A DNA stretch of 64,000 bases from Flavobacteriales bacterium UBA2306 (lineage in GTDB: Bacteria; Bacteroidota; Bacteroidia; Flavobacteriales; Weeksellaceae), in NCBI GenBank assembly GCA_002345565.1, contig DDVS01000001.1:180712-244711 (forward strand), in the 5' to 3' direction. A model generated the notes under the pieces. The model was not told where the DNA came from. It saw only the letters and a list, made by a program, of their open reading frames with translations, and made no database searches. Below, piece by piece: positions 16,962 to 24,881 of the stretch (its first letter is position 1; each line of letters begins with the position of its first letter). Position numbers and translations under genes: made by a program.

Positions 16962-18059
16962 ATGAAAAAAATTATAGCATTATCTATAACATTATTAACA
17001 CTATTAAATTGTAAAACATTGGAAATAGACAAAGAAACTTACAAAAGTCTGCCAGATGGGCTTTATGGAAATCTTACAACAAGCAAAGGAGATATCTTGG
17101 TGAAATTTGAAGATGAAAAATCTCCTGTTACTGTAGCCAACTTTGTGGGGCTTGCAGAAGGCAAAATCGAGAACAAAGCAAAGAAAAAAGGTGAACCGTT
17201 TTATGATGGAACTATTTTCCATAGAGTAATCAAAGATTTTATGATCCAGGGTGGAGATCCTCAAGGAACCGGAATGGGAGATCCAGGCTACAAATTCGAT
17301 GATGAGAAGAATGATCTTCAACACACTGGGAAAGGTATCCTTTCTATGGCTAACTCCGGACCTAATACCAACGGCTCTCAGTTTTTTATTACAGAAGTGG
17401 CAACACCTTGGTTAGACGGAAGACATACCATCTTCGGGAAAGTTGTAAAAGGAGAAGCGGTGATAGATTCTATTGCTAATGTAGAAAAAGGCGCTCAAGA
17501 CAAGCCAAAAACTGATGTTGTATTGAACAAAGTTGCGGTCTTCAGCAAAGGAGATAAGTATAAGCATTATGATGCCGCTAAAGTTTTTGCAGATGGAAAA
17601 GCAAAAATACAGGAAAATAATAAAGTTTATTTAGCAAAAGCTGAAGAAGAAAAAAAGAAGAAAGAAGAAGAGTTCAAAGCCAATCAACAAAAATTAGTAG
17701 ATGAAATGAAGGCTGGGATGCAATCTACACCTTCCGGACTGTTCTATAAAATTACCAAAACAACCACCGGAGCTGCACCAACTGCCGGACAAACTGTAGC
17801 TGTGCATTATGCCGGAAAATTGATAAACGGAGAAGAGTTTGATAATTCTTTCAAAAGAGGACAACCTATTGATATTCCGATTGGAGTGGGACAAGTTATC
17901 AAAGGTTGGGATGAGGGAATCATGCTTCTGAAAGAAGGTGAAACTGCAACATTACTAATCCCGCCAACTTTGGGTTATGGAGAAAGAGGAGCAGGAGGTG
18001 TTATTCCACCAAATGCATGGCTGGTTTTTGATGTAGAATTAGTTAAAATTGGGGGGTAA
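16962..18059 (+). CDS. Cyclophilin-FKBP fusion prolyl isomerase lipoprotein
   Basis: 365 aa with a lipoprotein signal (lipobox LLNC, Cys17). The first catalytic domain is a cyclophilin (about 30-190) with TIFHRVIKDFMIQGGDPQGT, NSGPNTNGSQFFIT and WLDGRHTIFGKVVKG. A charged coiled-coil linker rich in Lys and Glu (about 205-250) follows. The second is a complete FKBP domain (about 255-365) with VHYAGKLINGEEFDNSF, GVGQVIKGWDEG and PPTLGYGERGAGGVIPPN. Both domains should catalyse proline cis-trans isomerisation in the periplasm. Such fusions are known in Bacteroidota. It is probably co-transcribed with the upstream gldI-like gene. Confidence 0.92.
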   Translation: MKKIIALSITLLTLLNCKTLEIDKETYKSLPDGLYGNLTTSKGDILVKFEDEKSPVTVANFVGLAEGKIENKAKKKGEPFYDGTIFHRVIKDFMIQGGDPQGTGMGDPGYKFDDEKNDLQHTGKGILSMANSGPNTNGSQFFITEVATPWLDGRHTIFGKVVKGEAVIDSIANVEKGAQDKPKTDVVLNKVAVFSKGDKYKHYDAAKVFADGKAKIQENNKVYLAKAEEEKKKKEEEFKANQQKLVDEMKAGMQSTPSGLFYKITKTTTGAAPTAGQTVAVHYAGKLINGEEFDNSFKRGQPIDIPIGVGQVIKGWDEGIMLLKEGETATLLIPPTLGYGERGAGGVIPPNAWLVFDVELVKIGG

Positions 18060-18080
18060 TCCAGATTTAGCTTAAACATA

Positions 18081-18118
18081 AAAAAAGGAGTGAAATTAAT
18101 TTTTCGCTCCTTTTTTTT
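18081..18118. terminator. Bidirectional terminator
   Basis: Long stem, AAAAAAGGAGTGAAA at 18081-18095 against TTTTCGCTCCTTTTTT at 18101-18116, A-run left and T8 right. It sits between the convergent prolyl isomerase and heme oxygenase genes. Confidence 0.85.
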
Positions 18119-18138
18119 ATACCATGATCAATAATTAT

Positions 18139-18675
18139 TTATGATAACAATTGATATGCTTTTTTAGCTCCTTTTACGCAGTCTTCATATTGATCTTCAG
18201 AAATTTTCTCATCAATAATCGATTTGAATTCCTGCCAGTAGGGTCCTGTGTTTTCACCATAAACGCCGAAATAATTGAATTCTACATTCTCGAATTCAGG
18301 ATTTTTTTTCAATTGTTTGGCAATCACATTTCCTCCCAGAGTGGAACCTTCCATAACATATAATGCTCCGAAGGCTTCTGCTTCATTTTCCAGATTTTGT
18401 GTTGGATTTTCGTTTTCAGTTTTGATGTTCAAATTGTTCAAATCAACTTTAAGCGCATCAATTTTACGTCTTAAGTCCAGTTTTAATCCAGGGTAATTTT
18501 TTAATTGTTCTTGAATTTGTGGCTCGTAACGGCTAATTAAATGATAATTATGCAATAGAAGTTTTTTATAATCTTCTAAAGTATAAGACTTATCAAAAAT
18601 CTTTTGAGACTGTAGTTTGGCTTCGGTATCGTCGTGTTCTTTTTTGGTGTTTTCCTTAAGAAATACTGAAATCAT
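18139..18675 (-). CDS. bphO: Biliverdin-producing heme oxygenase
   Basis: 178 aa from the ATG at 18675 (MISVFLKENTKKEHDDTEAK). An upstream in-frame ATG at 18732 would lie deep inside the phytochrome gene and is unlikely. It opens heme to biliverdin IXalpha, CO and iron. The likely proximal heme ligand is His14 (KEHDDTEA), and the distal helix segment YVMEGSTLGGNVIAKQL matches bacterial heme oxygenases. Its start overlaps the end of bphP by 20 nt in another frame (ATGATTTCAG shared). The phytochrome and the enzyme that makes its chromophore are therefore coupled, as in other BphP/BphO pairs. Confidence 0.92.
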   Translation of the reverse strand: MISVFLKENTKKEHDDTEAKLQSQKIFDKSYTLEDYKKLLLHNYHLISRYEPQIQEQLKNYPGLKLDLRRKIDALKVDLNNLNIKTENENPTQNLENEAEAFGALYVMEGSTLGGNVIAKQLKKNPEFENVEFNYFGVYGENTGPYWQEFKSIIDEKISEDQYEDCVKGAKKAYQLLS

Positions 18676-20860
18676 AATTAGGATTTTGAAATTTAAGTAT
18701 AAAAGTTGTTCCATGGCCTTTTTCGCTTTCATAGCTGATGTCTCCGCCCATTTTTTCCATCAGATGGTGGACAATGCTTAGGCCAACACCGTTGCCGTGG
18801 AATTCTTTGGCGTTATTCATCCGGCTGAATATTTTGAACATTTTACTGGATTCTTCTTTATTTATACCAATTCCGTTATCAGAAATTTTGTAAGTAACAG
18901 CGTTGTTATAGACTTTTCCCTCTATTTTAACGGTTGGTTTTTCTGATTTTGAAGAGTATTTTACGGCATTGCCTATCACATTGACAAAAACCTGATATAC
19001 CATTGTTTTATCGCCTAAAACCTCTGGTGTATCTTCTATAATAAATTCTGTATGAGGAGAGTTGAAACTTATTTTAGAATCTTCTGCCAATTTATTGATA
19101 AGGGCATCTACTTCTATTTTTCTTAGTTGAATTTCAGATTTTTTAATTTTACTCAATTCCAAAACATTACGGATCATCTCACTCATTGTATCTACTTGAG
19201 TAATAATATTATCCAATGTTTTTTGCACATTTTCTTGATTGTTGATTTTTTTTGCCAATTGAGCATTGAGTTTAATAACTGTTAATGGCGTATTGAGGTC
19301 ATGCGAAATCGTGTGCGAGAAAGAATCCAGCTCTTGATTGAGTTCTTTAAGTTGATCATTAAGATTTACAATCTGCGAGGATTTGGTATGCGAAGCTTTC
19401 AAGATAACAGAAGTGATCCATTTTGCAGACTCTATTTCTTTGATTTTCCAAGGCAGGGAAGTTCCTTTAACATATTCTTTCCATACTTCAAAAGATTTTC
19501 TGGGAGAGAATTTAATGATTTCAACTCCATCCTTGATTTCGGAAATGGTGTTTTTTTCTGGTTTTCCGGCCCATTTTATTTTTTGATCTTGTTCTTTTCT
19601 TAGCCATATCAGCATATCAGAAGTGTTATTTCCTAAAACGCTGATGATGATACCACAGCTGGTTTCTGTGTCGTCAAGTTCAAGATCTATTTCTTTACAA
19701 AAAGTATTGGAAATATAAATGTTTTCTTCAAAATTTTGATTGTGTTCTTGGCTCCAAAAAATTATTTTATCAATATCTTCTTGTTTAGGAACATTGCCGG
19801 CTGTCAGCATTTCGTTATTGATTTTAATAATCATTCCATCTGCAGCACAACTTTCCATAATATCCCGAATGTTGATTTCCAAAGCTTTGCTAAAATCTTC
19901 TTCGCTCAAAAGATTTTGTCTTAAAGCGATATTATTAAGATTGATTCTTTGGTATTCTTGCAAAGTCTGTAATGCTGTATAAGACGCATATGCGTTGGCA
20001 GAGCTTCTGGTAAGAGTTTCCGCCAATAATCTTGTTTGCAAATCCAAATGTTTTGGTTCTGCATTTTGGCAAGCAACCAATCCCCAAAGTTCTCCGTTAA
20101 CAATAATAGAAGTGCTAAAACTAGACTCTACATGAGCATTTTTAAGATATTGTCTGTGGATAGGGGAAGAAGATCTTGTAACACTATAGGTTAAATCAAT
20201 ATTTTCTTTGGGAAATGTCCCAAGAATAGGATAGGTAATACCAGAAACATGAGAGGTAATTCTCACCGGATTTTTAAGATAAAGTGCTCTAGCTTGCGCC
20301 GGGATGTCGGATTCTGGATAGTGAAGATCCATATAACTGTCGAGATTAGGCTTCACAATTTCTGCAATTACCTGTCCGCTGCCGTCATATAAAAACTGGT
20401 AAATCATTACCCTGTCAAAGTCAATGATGTCCTGGATTTCTTTCAGTAAAATTTTCCAGATATTGCCGTGGTCGGTATTTTTAAGAATATGTTGTACGGC
20501 GGCATATTCTTTATTGATTTTATGATGAGGAATCACTTTTTCTATTTCAAAGAATGTAAAACCTGCATTTGTATGGATACTTAAAGTAAATTCTATATCT
20601 TTAAAACTAATATGCTGAATGGCAAGATCATGAGAGTTGGAATAATTATCCCAATTAATATCAATCTCAAGGTCTTCAAAAAAAGTGTGAATGTCTTTTC
20701 CCAAAACAGAACCAGATTCCAGAGAAAAAAGTTCTAATATATTTTGGCTGTAAAAGGCGATCCTGGAATCCTTAATTCCTAATAAAAATCCGTATTCCTG
20801 AACTTCTCCACAAATGTGAATAGGTTCTTGATCACAATTGATATATTCTTTGGGGTACAT
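18656..20860 (-). CDS. bphP: Bacteriophytochrome sensor histidine kinase
   Basis: 734 aa. PAS-GAF-PHY photosensory core then HisKA-HATPase. Cys9 in NCDQEPIHICGEVQ is the expected biliverdin attachment site. The GAF domain carries FDRVMIYQF, the PASDIP-like YPESDIPAQARALY (Asp185) and SSPIHRQYLKNAHVESSFS. The PHY tongue has SPRKSFEVW. The phospho-acceptor is His520 (SHTISHDLNTPL), and the ATP lid GNGVGLSIVHHLMEKMGG is intact. The motif usually reading WGLIACHH is WGLVACQN here (Gln265, Asn266), so a conserved chromophore-pocket histidine is missing. It should sense red/far-red light and phosphorylate a response regulator, but none is adjacent. It is co-transcribed with bphO. Confidence 0.93.
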   Translation of the reverse strand: MYPKEYINCDQEPIHICGEVQEYGFLLGIKDSRIAFYSQNILELFSLESGSVLGKDIHTFFEDLEIDINWDNYSNSHDLAIQHISFKDIEFTLSIHTNAGFTFFEIEKVIPHHKINKEYAAVQHILKNTDHGNIWKILLKEIQDIIDFDRVMIYQFLYDGSGQVIAEIVKPNLDSYMDLHYPESDIPAQARALYLKNPVRITSHVSGITYPILGTFPKENIDLTYSVTRSSSPIHRQYLKNAHVESSFSTSIIVNGELWGLVACQNAEPKHLDLQTRLLAETLTRSSANAYASYTALQTLQEYQRINLNNIALRQNLLSEEDFSKALEINIRDIMESCAADGMIIKINNEMLTAGNVPKQEDIDKIIFWSQEHNQNFEENIYISNTFCKEIDLELDDTETSCGIIISVLGNNTSDMLIWLRKEQDQKIKWAGKPEKNTISEIKDGVEIIKFSPRKSFEVWKEYVKGTSLPWKIKEIESAKWITSVILKASHTKSSQIVNLNDQLKELNQELDSFSHTISHDLNTPLTVIKLNAQLAKKINNQENVQKTLDNIITQVDTMSEMIRNVLELSKIKKSEIQLRKIEVDALINKLAEDSKISFNSPHTEFIIEDTPEVLGDKTMVYQVFVNVIGNAVKYSSKSEKPTVKIEGKVYNNAVTYKISDNGIGINKEESSKMFKIFSRMNNAKEFHGNGVGLSIVHHLMEKMGGDISYESEKGHGTTFILKFQNPNYDFSIS

Positions 20861-20966
20861 ATTTGAGTATTAATTAGATATGTCTTCTGTGTTTTGCCAA
20901 GTAAAGATAGAAATAATAATTAATAAAGATTAATTTATTTTCGGCACATAAAAGTTTTCATTTTAG

Positions 20967-20995
20967 CAAAAAAAAAACAGTTAAAAAACTGTTTT
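20967..20995 (-). terminator. Terminator of serA-DUF1015 unit
   Basis: AAAACAGTT (20974-20982) pairs with AACTGTTTT (20987-20995). On the minus strand the stem is followed by a run of T. It overlaps the DUF1015 stop codon. Confidence 0.8.
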
Positions 20996-22235
20996 ATTTC
21001 ATATCGTACATAATGAGTGCAGTAATGAGTTTAGGCTCTATCAAGGTACATTTAGGTGGCATTTTGATTTCTTTATCAGAAATTTTTAAGAGATCTGTAA
21101 AGCTTATAGGATAAATTCCGAAGCCCACTTTATACTCGCCGCTATCTACTTTTTCCTTGAGTTCCAAAATTCCTTTGATGTCAGAAGTTCCTTTGCTGTA
21201 AGTAATTTTATCTGTATGTTTCGCGTTTCCTATGCCAATTATTTTTTCAAAAATATACTGATCTACCAAATGATGATCAAGGTCATTTTCAGCTTTGTGC
21301 TGATCTCTAATATCATGCTTTACGTGCAAGCTGTAAAATTTACCACCAAGATACATACTGATATGGAATTTCTGCGACGGGTAATAAGGGTCATGTCCTT
21401 TATCATGAATCAGAAAATCTTCTTGTAATCTGTTCAAAAATTCTTCATCAGACAATCCATTTAAGTCTTTAAGAAGTCTGTTATAATCATTAATTTTAAT
21501 AGATTGATTGGATACGATAAAGCTATAAACAAAATTATAATGCTCGGTTCCGTGAGATCTTTTATATTTATCCCTTTGTTTTTTTGCATATTCTGCAACA
21601 GATCCTATTCTGTGGTGTCCATCTGCAATGTAAAAAGAATCAATAGGATCCAGAACTTCTTTGAACTGTTGAAGTTTTAGTCTGTTATCAATTCTCCAGA
21701 TTTTATGCTTCACGCCCTTTTCGTCCTTATAATTCATGATGGGAACATTCTTTTGTTCATGAGACATCAGGAGTTCCACTTTGGAGTTAGAGTGGTAGGT
21801 TAATAAAACAGGTTCTGCCTGTACACCAACTTTTTCCAGGTAGTGTGCCATTTTCATCCTTCTTTCGGTGATGGTAGATTCATGTTTTTTGATTTTACCA
21901 GCCCAGAAATCATCTACACTAACCAGTCCCAGGAGCCCGCGGAAAGAGGTTTTGTCTGGCAAAGTCTGTTCGTATAGATAATACGCAGAATCATCCTGTG
22001 TTATTTTTTTCTCCTCCAGTAATTCTTCAAAATTAGACCTTACTTTTCTCAAATTTCTGTCCACATCTTTTGATTTGCTTACTACAGCAGGTTTAATCAT
22101 TTGGATGTAAGAATTGTCTTGCTGTGCCTTCTTATTGATTTCTTCTTGTGTGAAATTATCTAATGAATAAGAAGGAAAAACATCAACGAAATCTGGGTTG
22201 GGTCTGATTCCTCTAAATGGTTTAAATACAGGCAT
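20994..22235 (-). CDS. DUF1015 family protein
   Basis: 413 aa, full length for DUF1015 (N-terminus MPVFKPFRGIRPNPDFVDV, then DGHHRIGSVAEYAKKQRDKY and the conserved HNFVYSF-like NFVYSFIVSN). It is a cytosolic family of unknown biochemical role, frequently encoded next to serC and serA, as here. The invariant-looking IADGHHR motif suggests a metal- or phosphate-binding active site; this is inference. It starts 5 nt downstream of serA on the same strand and is surely co-transcribed with it, which argues for a role in serine or one-carbon metabolism. Confidence 0.88.
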   Translation of the reverse strand: MPVFKPFRGIRPNPDFVDVFPSYSLDNFTQEEINKKAQQDNSYIQMIKPAVVSKSKDVDRNLRKVRSNFEELLEEKKITQDDSAYYLYEQTLPDKTSFRGLLGLVSVDDFWAGKIKKHESTITERRMKMAHYLEKVGVQAEPVLLTYHSNSKVELLMSHEQKNVPIMNYKDEKGVKHKIWRIDNRLKLQQFKEVLDPIDSFYIADGHHRIGSVAEYAKKQRDKYKRSHGTEHYNFVYSFIVSNQSIKINDYNRLLKDLNGLSDEEFLNRLQEDFLIHDKGHDPYYPSQKFHISMYLGGKFYSLHVKHDIRDQHKAENDLDHHLVDQYIFEKIIGIGNAKHTDKITYSKGTSDIKGILELKEKVDSGEYKVGFGIYPISFTDLLKISDKEIKMPPKCTLIEPKLITALIMYDMK

Positions 22236-22240
22236 ATTTG

Positions 22241-23197
22241 TTATAGTTGAGCTTTTATTTTTATAATTTGTTGCGCTAATTCTTCCCCAATTCTGTTTTG
22301 GGCATCCATTGTGTTGCCACCAACGTGCGGGGAAAGAGATAGAGCAGGATTCATCAAAATCAATACTTCAGGAGTTGGTTCTTTTTCGAAGACGTCCAAT
22401 GCAGCGCCATAAACTTTTCCGCTCTCTATTGCGTCCAAAAGTGCTACTTCATTGATGACGCCGCCTCTTGCTGTGTTGGTAATGAAAACGCCTTCTTTCA
22501 TCATTTCCAATTCTTTTTGGTCTATTAGATAACCTTCTGTAAGACCCGTATTGAGGCTTATAAAATCCGAATTCTCTAAAACTTCATTTAAAGTTACAGA
22601 TTTTATTTCAAAATCCAAGGATTGACCATCGAAGAAAGTGAGTTGAATTTTCTCAGTTTTCGGAGTTCTGTTGTAAGCTAAGATTTTCATTCCGAGAGAA
22701 ATGCCTATTTTAATTACTTCAATCCCGATATTTCCCATTCCGATAACACCAAGTGTTTTTCCGGAAAGTTCAGTCGCATTGTTAAATGATTTCTTCAACG
22801 CATTGAAGTTAGTTTCACCTTCCAAAGGCATCAATCTGTTACTTTCGTGAAGAAATCTTGCTAATGAAAAGAAATGTGCGAAAACCAGCTCTGCAACAGA
22901 TTTGCAAGAAGCTTTTGGTGTATTGATAATATAGATACCTTTGTCAATAGCATATTCTACATCAATATTATCCATTCCTACACCGCCTCGTCCAATGATT
23001 TTAAGATTAGGGCATTCGTCAATCAATTTTTGTCTGACTTGTGTGGCGCTTCTCACTAGAAGAACATCGACATTATTATCATTGATGAACTTGCTCAAAT
23101 GCTCCGAAGATACTCTGGCTTCCAAAACCGTAATACCTGCTTCTTTCAAAAGCAGAATCCCCTTTTCGGAGAGTCCGTCATTAGCTAATACAATCAT
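22241..23197 (-). CDS. serA: D-3-phosphoglycerate dehydrogenase-like
   Basis: 318 aa D-2-hydroxyacid dehydrogenase. NAD-binding Rossmann motif LGVIGMGNIGIEVIK at about 150-164, catalytic Arg region TARGGVINE, and the His of SPHVGGNT near the C-terminus. It oxidises 3-phosphoglycerate to 3-phosphohydroxypyruvate, the first step of serine synthesis. It lacks the C-terminal ACT domain of E. coli SerA, so serine feedback through that domain is not expected. The short form is common in Bacteroidota. Assignment to SerA rather than another hydroxyacid dehydrogenase rests on its neighbour serC and on DUF1015. Confidence 0.88.
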   Translation of the reverse strand: MIVLANDGLSEKGILLLKEAGITVLEARVSSEHLSKFINDNNVDVLLVRSATQVRQKLIDECPNLKIIGRGGVGMDNIDVEYAIDKGIYIINTPKASCKSVAELVFAHFFSLARFLHESNRLMPLEGETNFNALKKSFNNATELSGKTLGVIGMGNIGIEVIKIGISLGMKILAYNRTPKTEKIQLTFFDGQSLDFEIKSVTLNEVLENSDFISLNTGLTEGYLIDQKELEMMKEGVFITNTARGGVINEVALLDAIESGKVYGAALDVFEKEPTPEVLILMNPALSLSPHVGGNTMDAQNRIGEELAQQIIKIKAQL

Positions 23198-23300
23198 TTT
23201 AAATTCAAAAGTCCTTTAGTTATTGAGTTTTCCTAATATCTTAGAAAATCAAGGTTCGCTAAGATACAATTTTTTCTTCTGATTAACATTATATTAACAA

Positions 23301-23332
23301 AAAAACGTCCTAGATTAACAAGGACGTTTCTG
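23301..23332 (-). terminator. Terminator between serC and serA
   Basis: AAACGTCCT (23303-23311) and AGGACGTTT (23321-23329) form a 9-bp stem. On the minus strand it is followed by T-rich sequence. It lies just past the serC stop, so serC is at least partly separate from serA-DUF1015. Confidence 0.75.
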
Positions 23333-23353
23333 ATTTATAAGAAGAAAAAGTAC

Positions 23354-24409
23354 TTAGATACTCTTCATTACATCTACTAAAACCTGCACACTTTCGATAG
23401 GCATTGCATTGTAAATACTCGCTCTGTAACCGCCAACACTTCTGTGACCATTTAGACCGCTGATTCCAGCCGCTTTCCAAGCAGAGTCAAAAGCTTCTTT
23501 CTTAGACTCATCTGTCAAAGTGAAAGTCACATTCATAAAAGAACGGTCTTCTACCGCAGCCACACCTTGGAAATTTGGATTGTTGTCAATCTCGTCGTAA
23601 AGCAATTTAGCTTTAGCATTATTTCTAGCTTCAGCAGCTGCAATTCCTCCGTTTTCTTCAAGATGTTTTAGAGTCAGGTAAGAAACATAAACCGCAAAAA
23701 CAGGAGGTGTATTGGACATAGATTCTTTGTCTATATGAACAGTATAATCCAAATAAGTAGGAATAGTTCTTCCAGATTTTCCAAGAATCGATTTTTTTAC
23801 CACAACCAAAGTTGCTCCAGCAGGACCCATATTTTTCTGAGCACCAGCATAGATCAAGTCAAACTGAGAAAAATCTAACTCTCTACTGAAAATATCAGAA
23901 GACATATCACAAACCATCAATGTATCAACTTTCGGGAATTCTTTGATTTGAGTTCCGAAAATTGTATTGTTTGATGTGCAATGGAAATAATCGTATTCTG
24001 AACCTACAGTGTAATCTTTCGGGATATAATTATAATTAGCTTCTTTTGATGATGCTACAACATCTACATTTCCAATCGCTTTAGCTTCTTTGATTGCTCC
24101 GGAAGCCCAAGTTCCGGTATTGGTATAAGCTGCTTTTCCATCAACAGAAAGAAGATTGAAAGGAACCATCAAAAACTGAAGACTTGCACCACCTTGTAGA
24201 TAAAGCACTTCGTAATCGTCTCCAAGATTCATCAATCTTTTTACAATAGCGCGAGCCTCGTCCATCACTGCAACAAATTCTTTACTTCTGTGTGAAATTT
24301 CCAAAATGGATAATCCCATTCCGTTAAAATCTAGAACTGCTTCTGATGCTTTTTGAAAAACATCTTGAGGAAGAATACTTGGGCCTGCGCTAAAATTATG
24401 TTTTTTCAT
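23354..24409 (-). CDS. serC: Phosphoserine aminotransferase
   Basis: 351 aa, class V PLP aminotransferase, usual length about 360. It makes 3-phosphoserine from 3-phosphohydroxypyruvate and glutamate, and can act on the phosphohydroxythreonine precursor in PLP synthesis. The N-terminus KHNFSAGPSILPQDVF and the PLP-lysine segment YAGAQKNMGPAGATLVVVKK are diagnostic. GLNGHRSVGGYRASIYNAMP near the C-terminus binds the substrate carboxylate and phosphate. It precedes serA on the same strand, but a hairpin separates them. Confidence 0.96.
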   Translation of the reverse strand: MKKHNFSAGPSILPQDVFQKASEAVLDFNGMGLSILEISHRSKEFVAVMDEARAIVKRLMNLGDDYEVLYLQGGASLQFLMVPFNLLSVDGKAAYTNTGTWASGAIKEAKAIGNVDVVASSKEANYNYIPKDYTVGSEYDYFHCTSNNTIFGTQIKEFPKVDTLMVCDMSSDIFSRELDFSQFDLIYAGAQKNMGPAGATLVVVKKSILGKSGRTIPTYLDYTVHIDKESMSNTPPVFAVYVSYLTLKHLEENGGIAAAEARNNAKAKLLYDEIDNNPNFQGVAAVEDRSFMNVTFTLTDESKKEAFDSAWKAAGISGLNGHRSVGGYRASIYNAMPIESVQVLVDVMKSI

Positions 24410-24481
24410 TAATCGTTAAATTGTTAGGTGTTAAGGTAATTATTTTTAAAAAGCCAAAAGCTGTTGCTAATGGCTTGATTG

Positions 24482-24832
24482 TTACTCGTTATGAAGAAAA
24501 GCTTTTTTTGCTAAAAGTTGTTCTTCTGTTTCCACATTGTCTTCATCAGGAACACAGCAGTCAACAGGGCAGACCGCAGCACATTGAGGTTCCTCGTGGA
24601 AACCTTTACATTCTGTACATTTATCAGTTACAATGAAGTAATAATCGTCTGCTACAGGTTCCTGAGCAGCATTTGCATCTACAGTAAGTCCAGAAGATAA
24701 AACTACCATTCCTTTCAGCTCTGTACCTTCTGATGCCTTCCAATCTACAGCTCCTTCATAGATGGCGGTGTTTGGACATTCCGGTTCACAAGCGCCACAG
24801 TTTATACATTCATCAGTTATCTTGATAGCCAT
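24482..24832 (-). CDS. fdx: Ferredoxin, 4Fe-4S dicluster
   Basis: 116 aa from the ATG at 24832 (MAIKITDECINCGAC). Two cysteine motifs are clear: CINCGACEPECP near the N-terminus, and CTECKGFHEEPQCAAVCPVDCC in the second half, with the longer insert typical of this bacterial ferredoxin type. It probably carries low-potential electrons in the cytoplasm. A 45-residue insertion between the motifs (AVDWKASEGTELKGMV region) separates it from minimal 2[4Fe-4S] ferredoxins. It shares a palindromic promoter region with the divergent LuxC-like reductase. Confidence 0.9.
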   Translation of the reverse strand: MAIKITDECINCGACEPECPNTAIYEGAVDWKASEGTELKGMVVLSSGLTVDANAAQEPVADDYYFIVTDKCTECKGFHEEPQCAAVCPVDCCVPDEDNVETEEQLLAKKAFLHNE

Positions 24833-24846
24833 TGCTATTTTATTTT

Positions 24847-24864
24847 TAATTTTGTACAAAATTA
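24847..24864. promoter_or_regulatory. Palindromic face-to-face promoters
   Basis: TAATTTTGTACAAAATTA is an 18-bp perfect palindrome. Read rightward it gives TAATTTTG (24847-24854) for the acyl-CoA reductase at 24882. Read leftward it gives TAATTTTG (24857-24864) for ferredoxin at 24832. Both match the -7 consensus TAnnTTTG. Only one polymerase should fit at a time. Confidence 0.55.
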
Positions 24865-24881
24865 CAAAAAAAAAACCAGCT

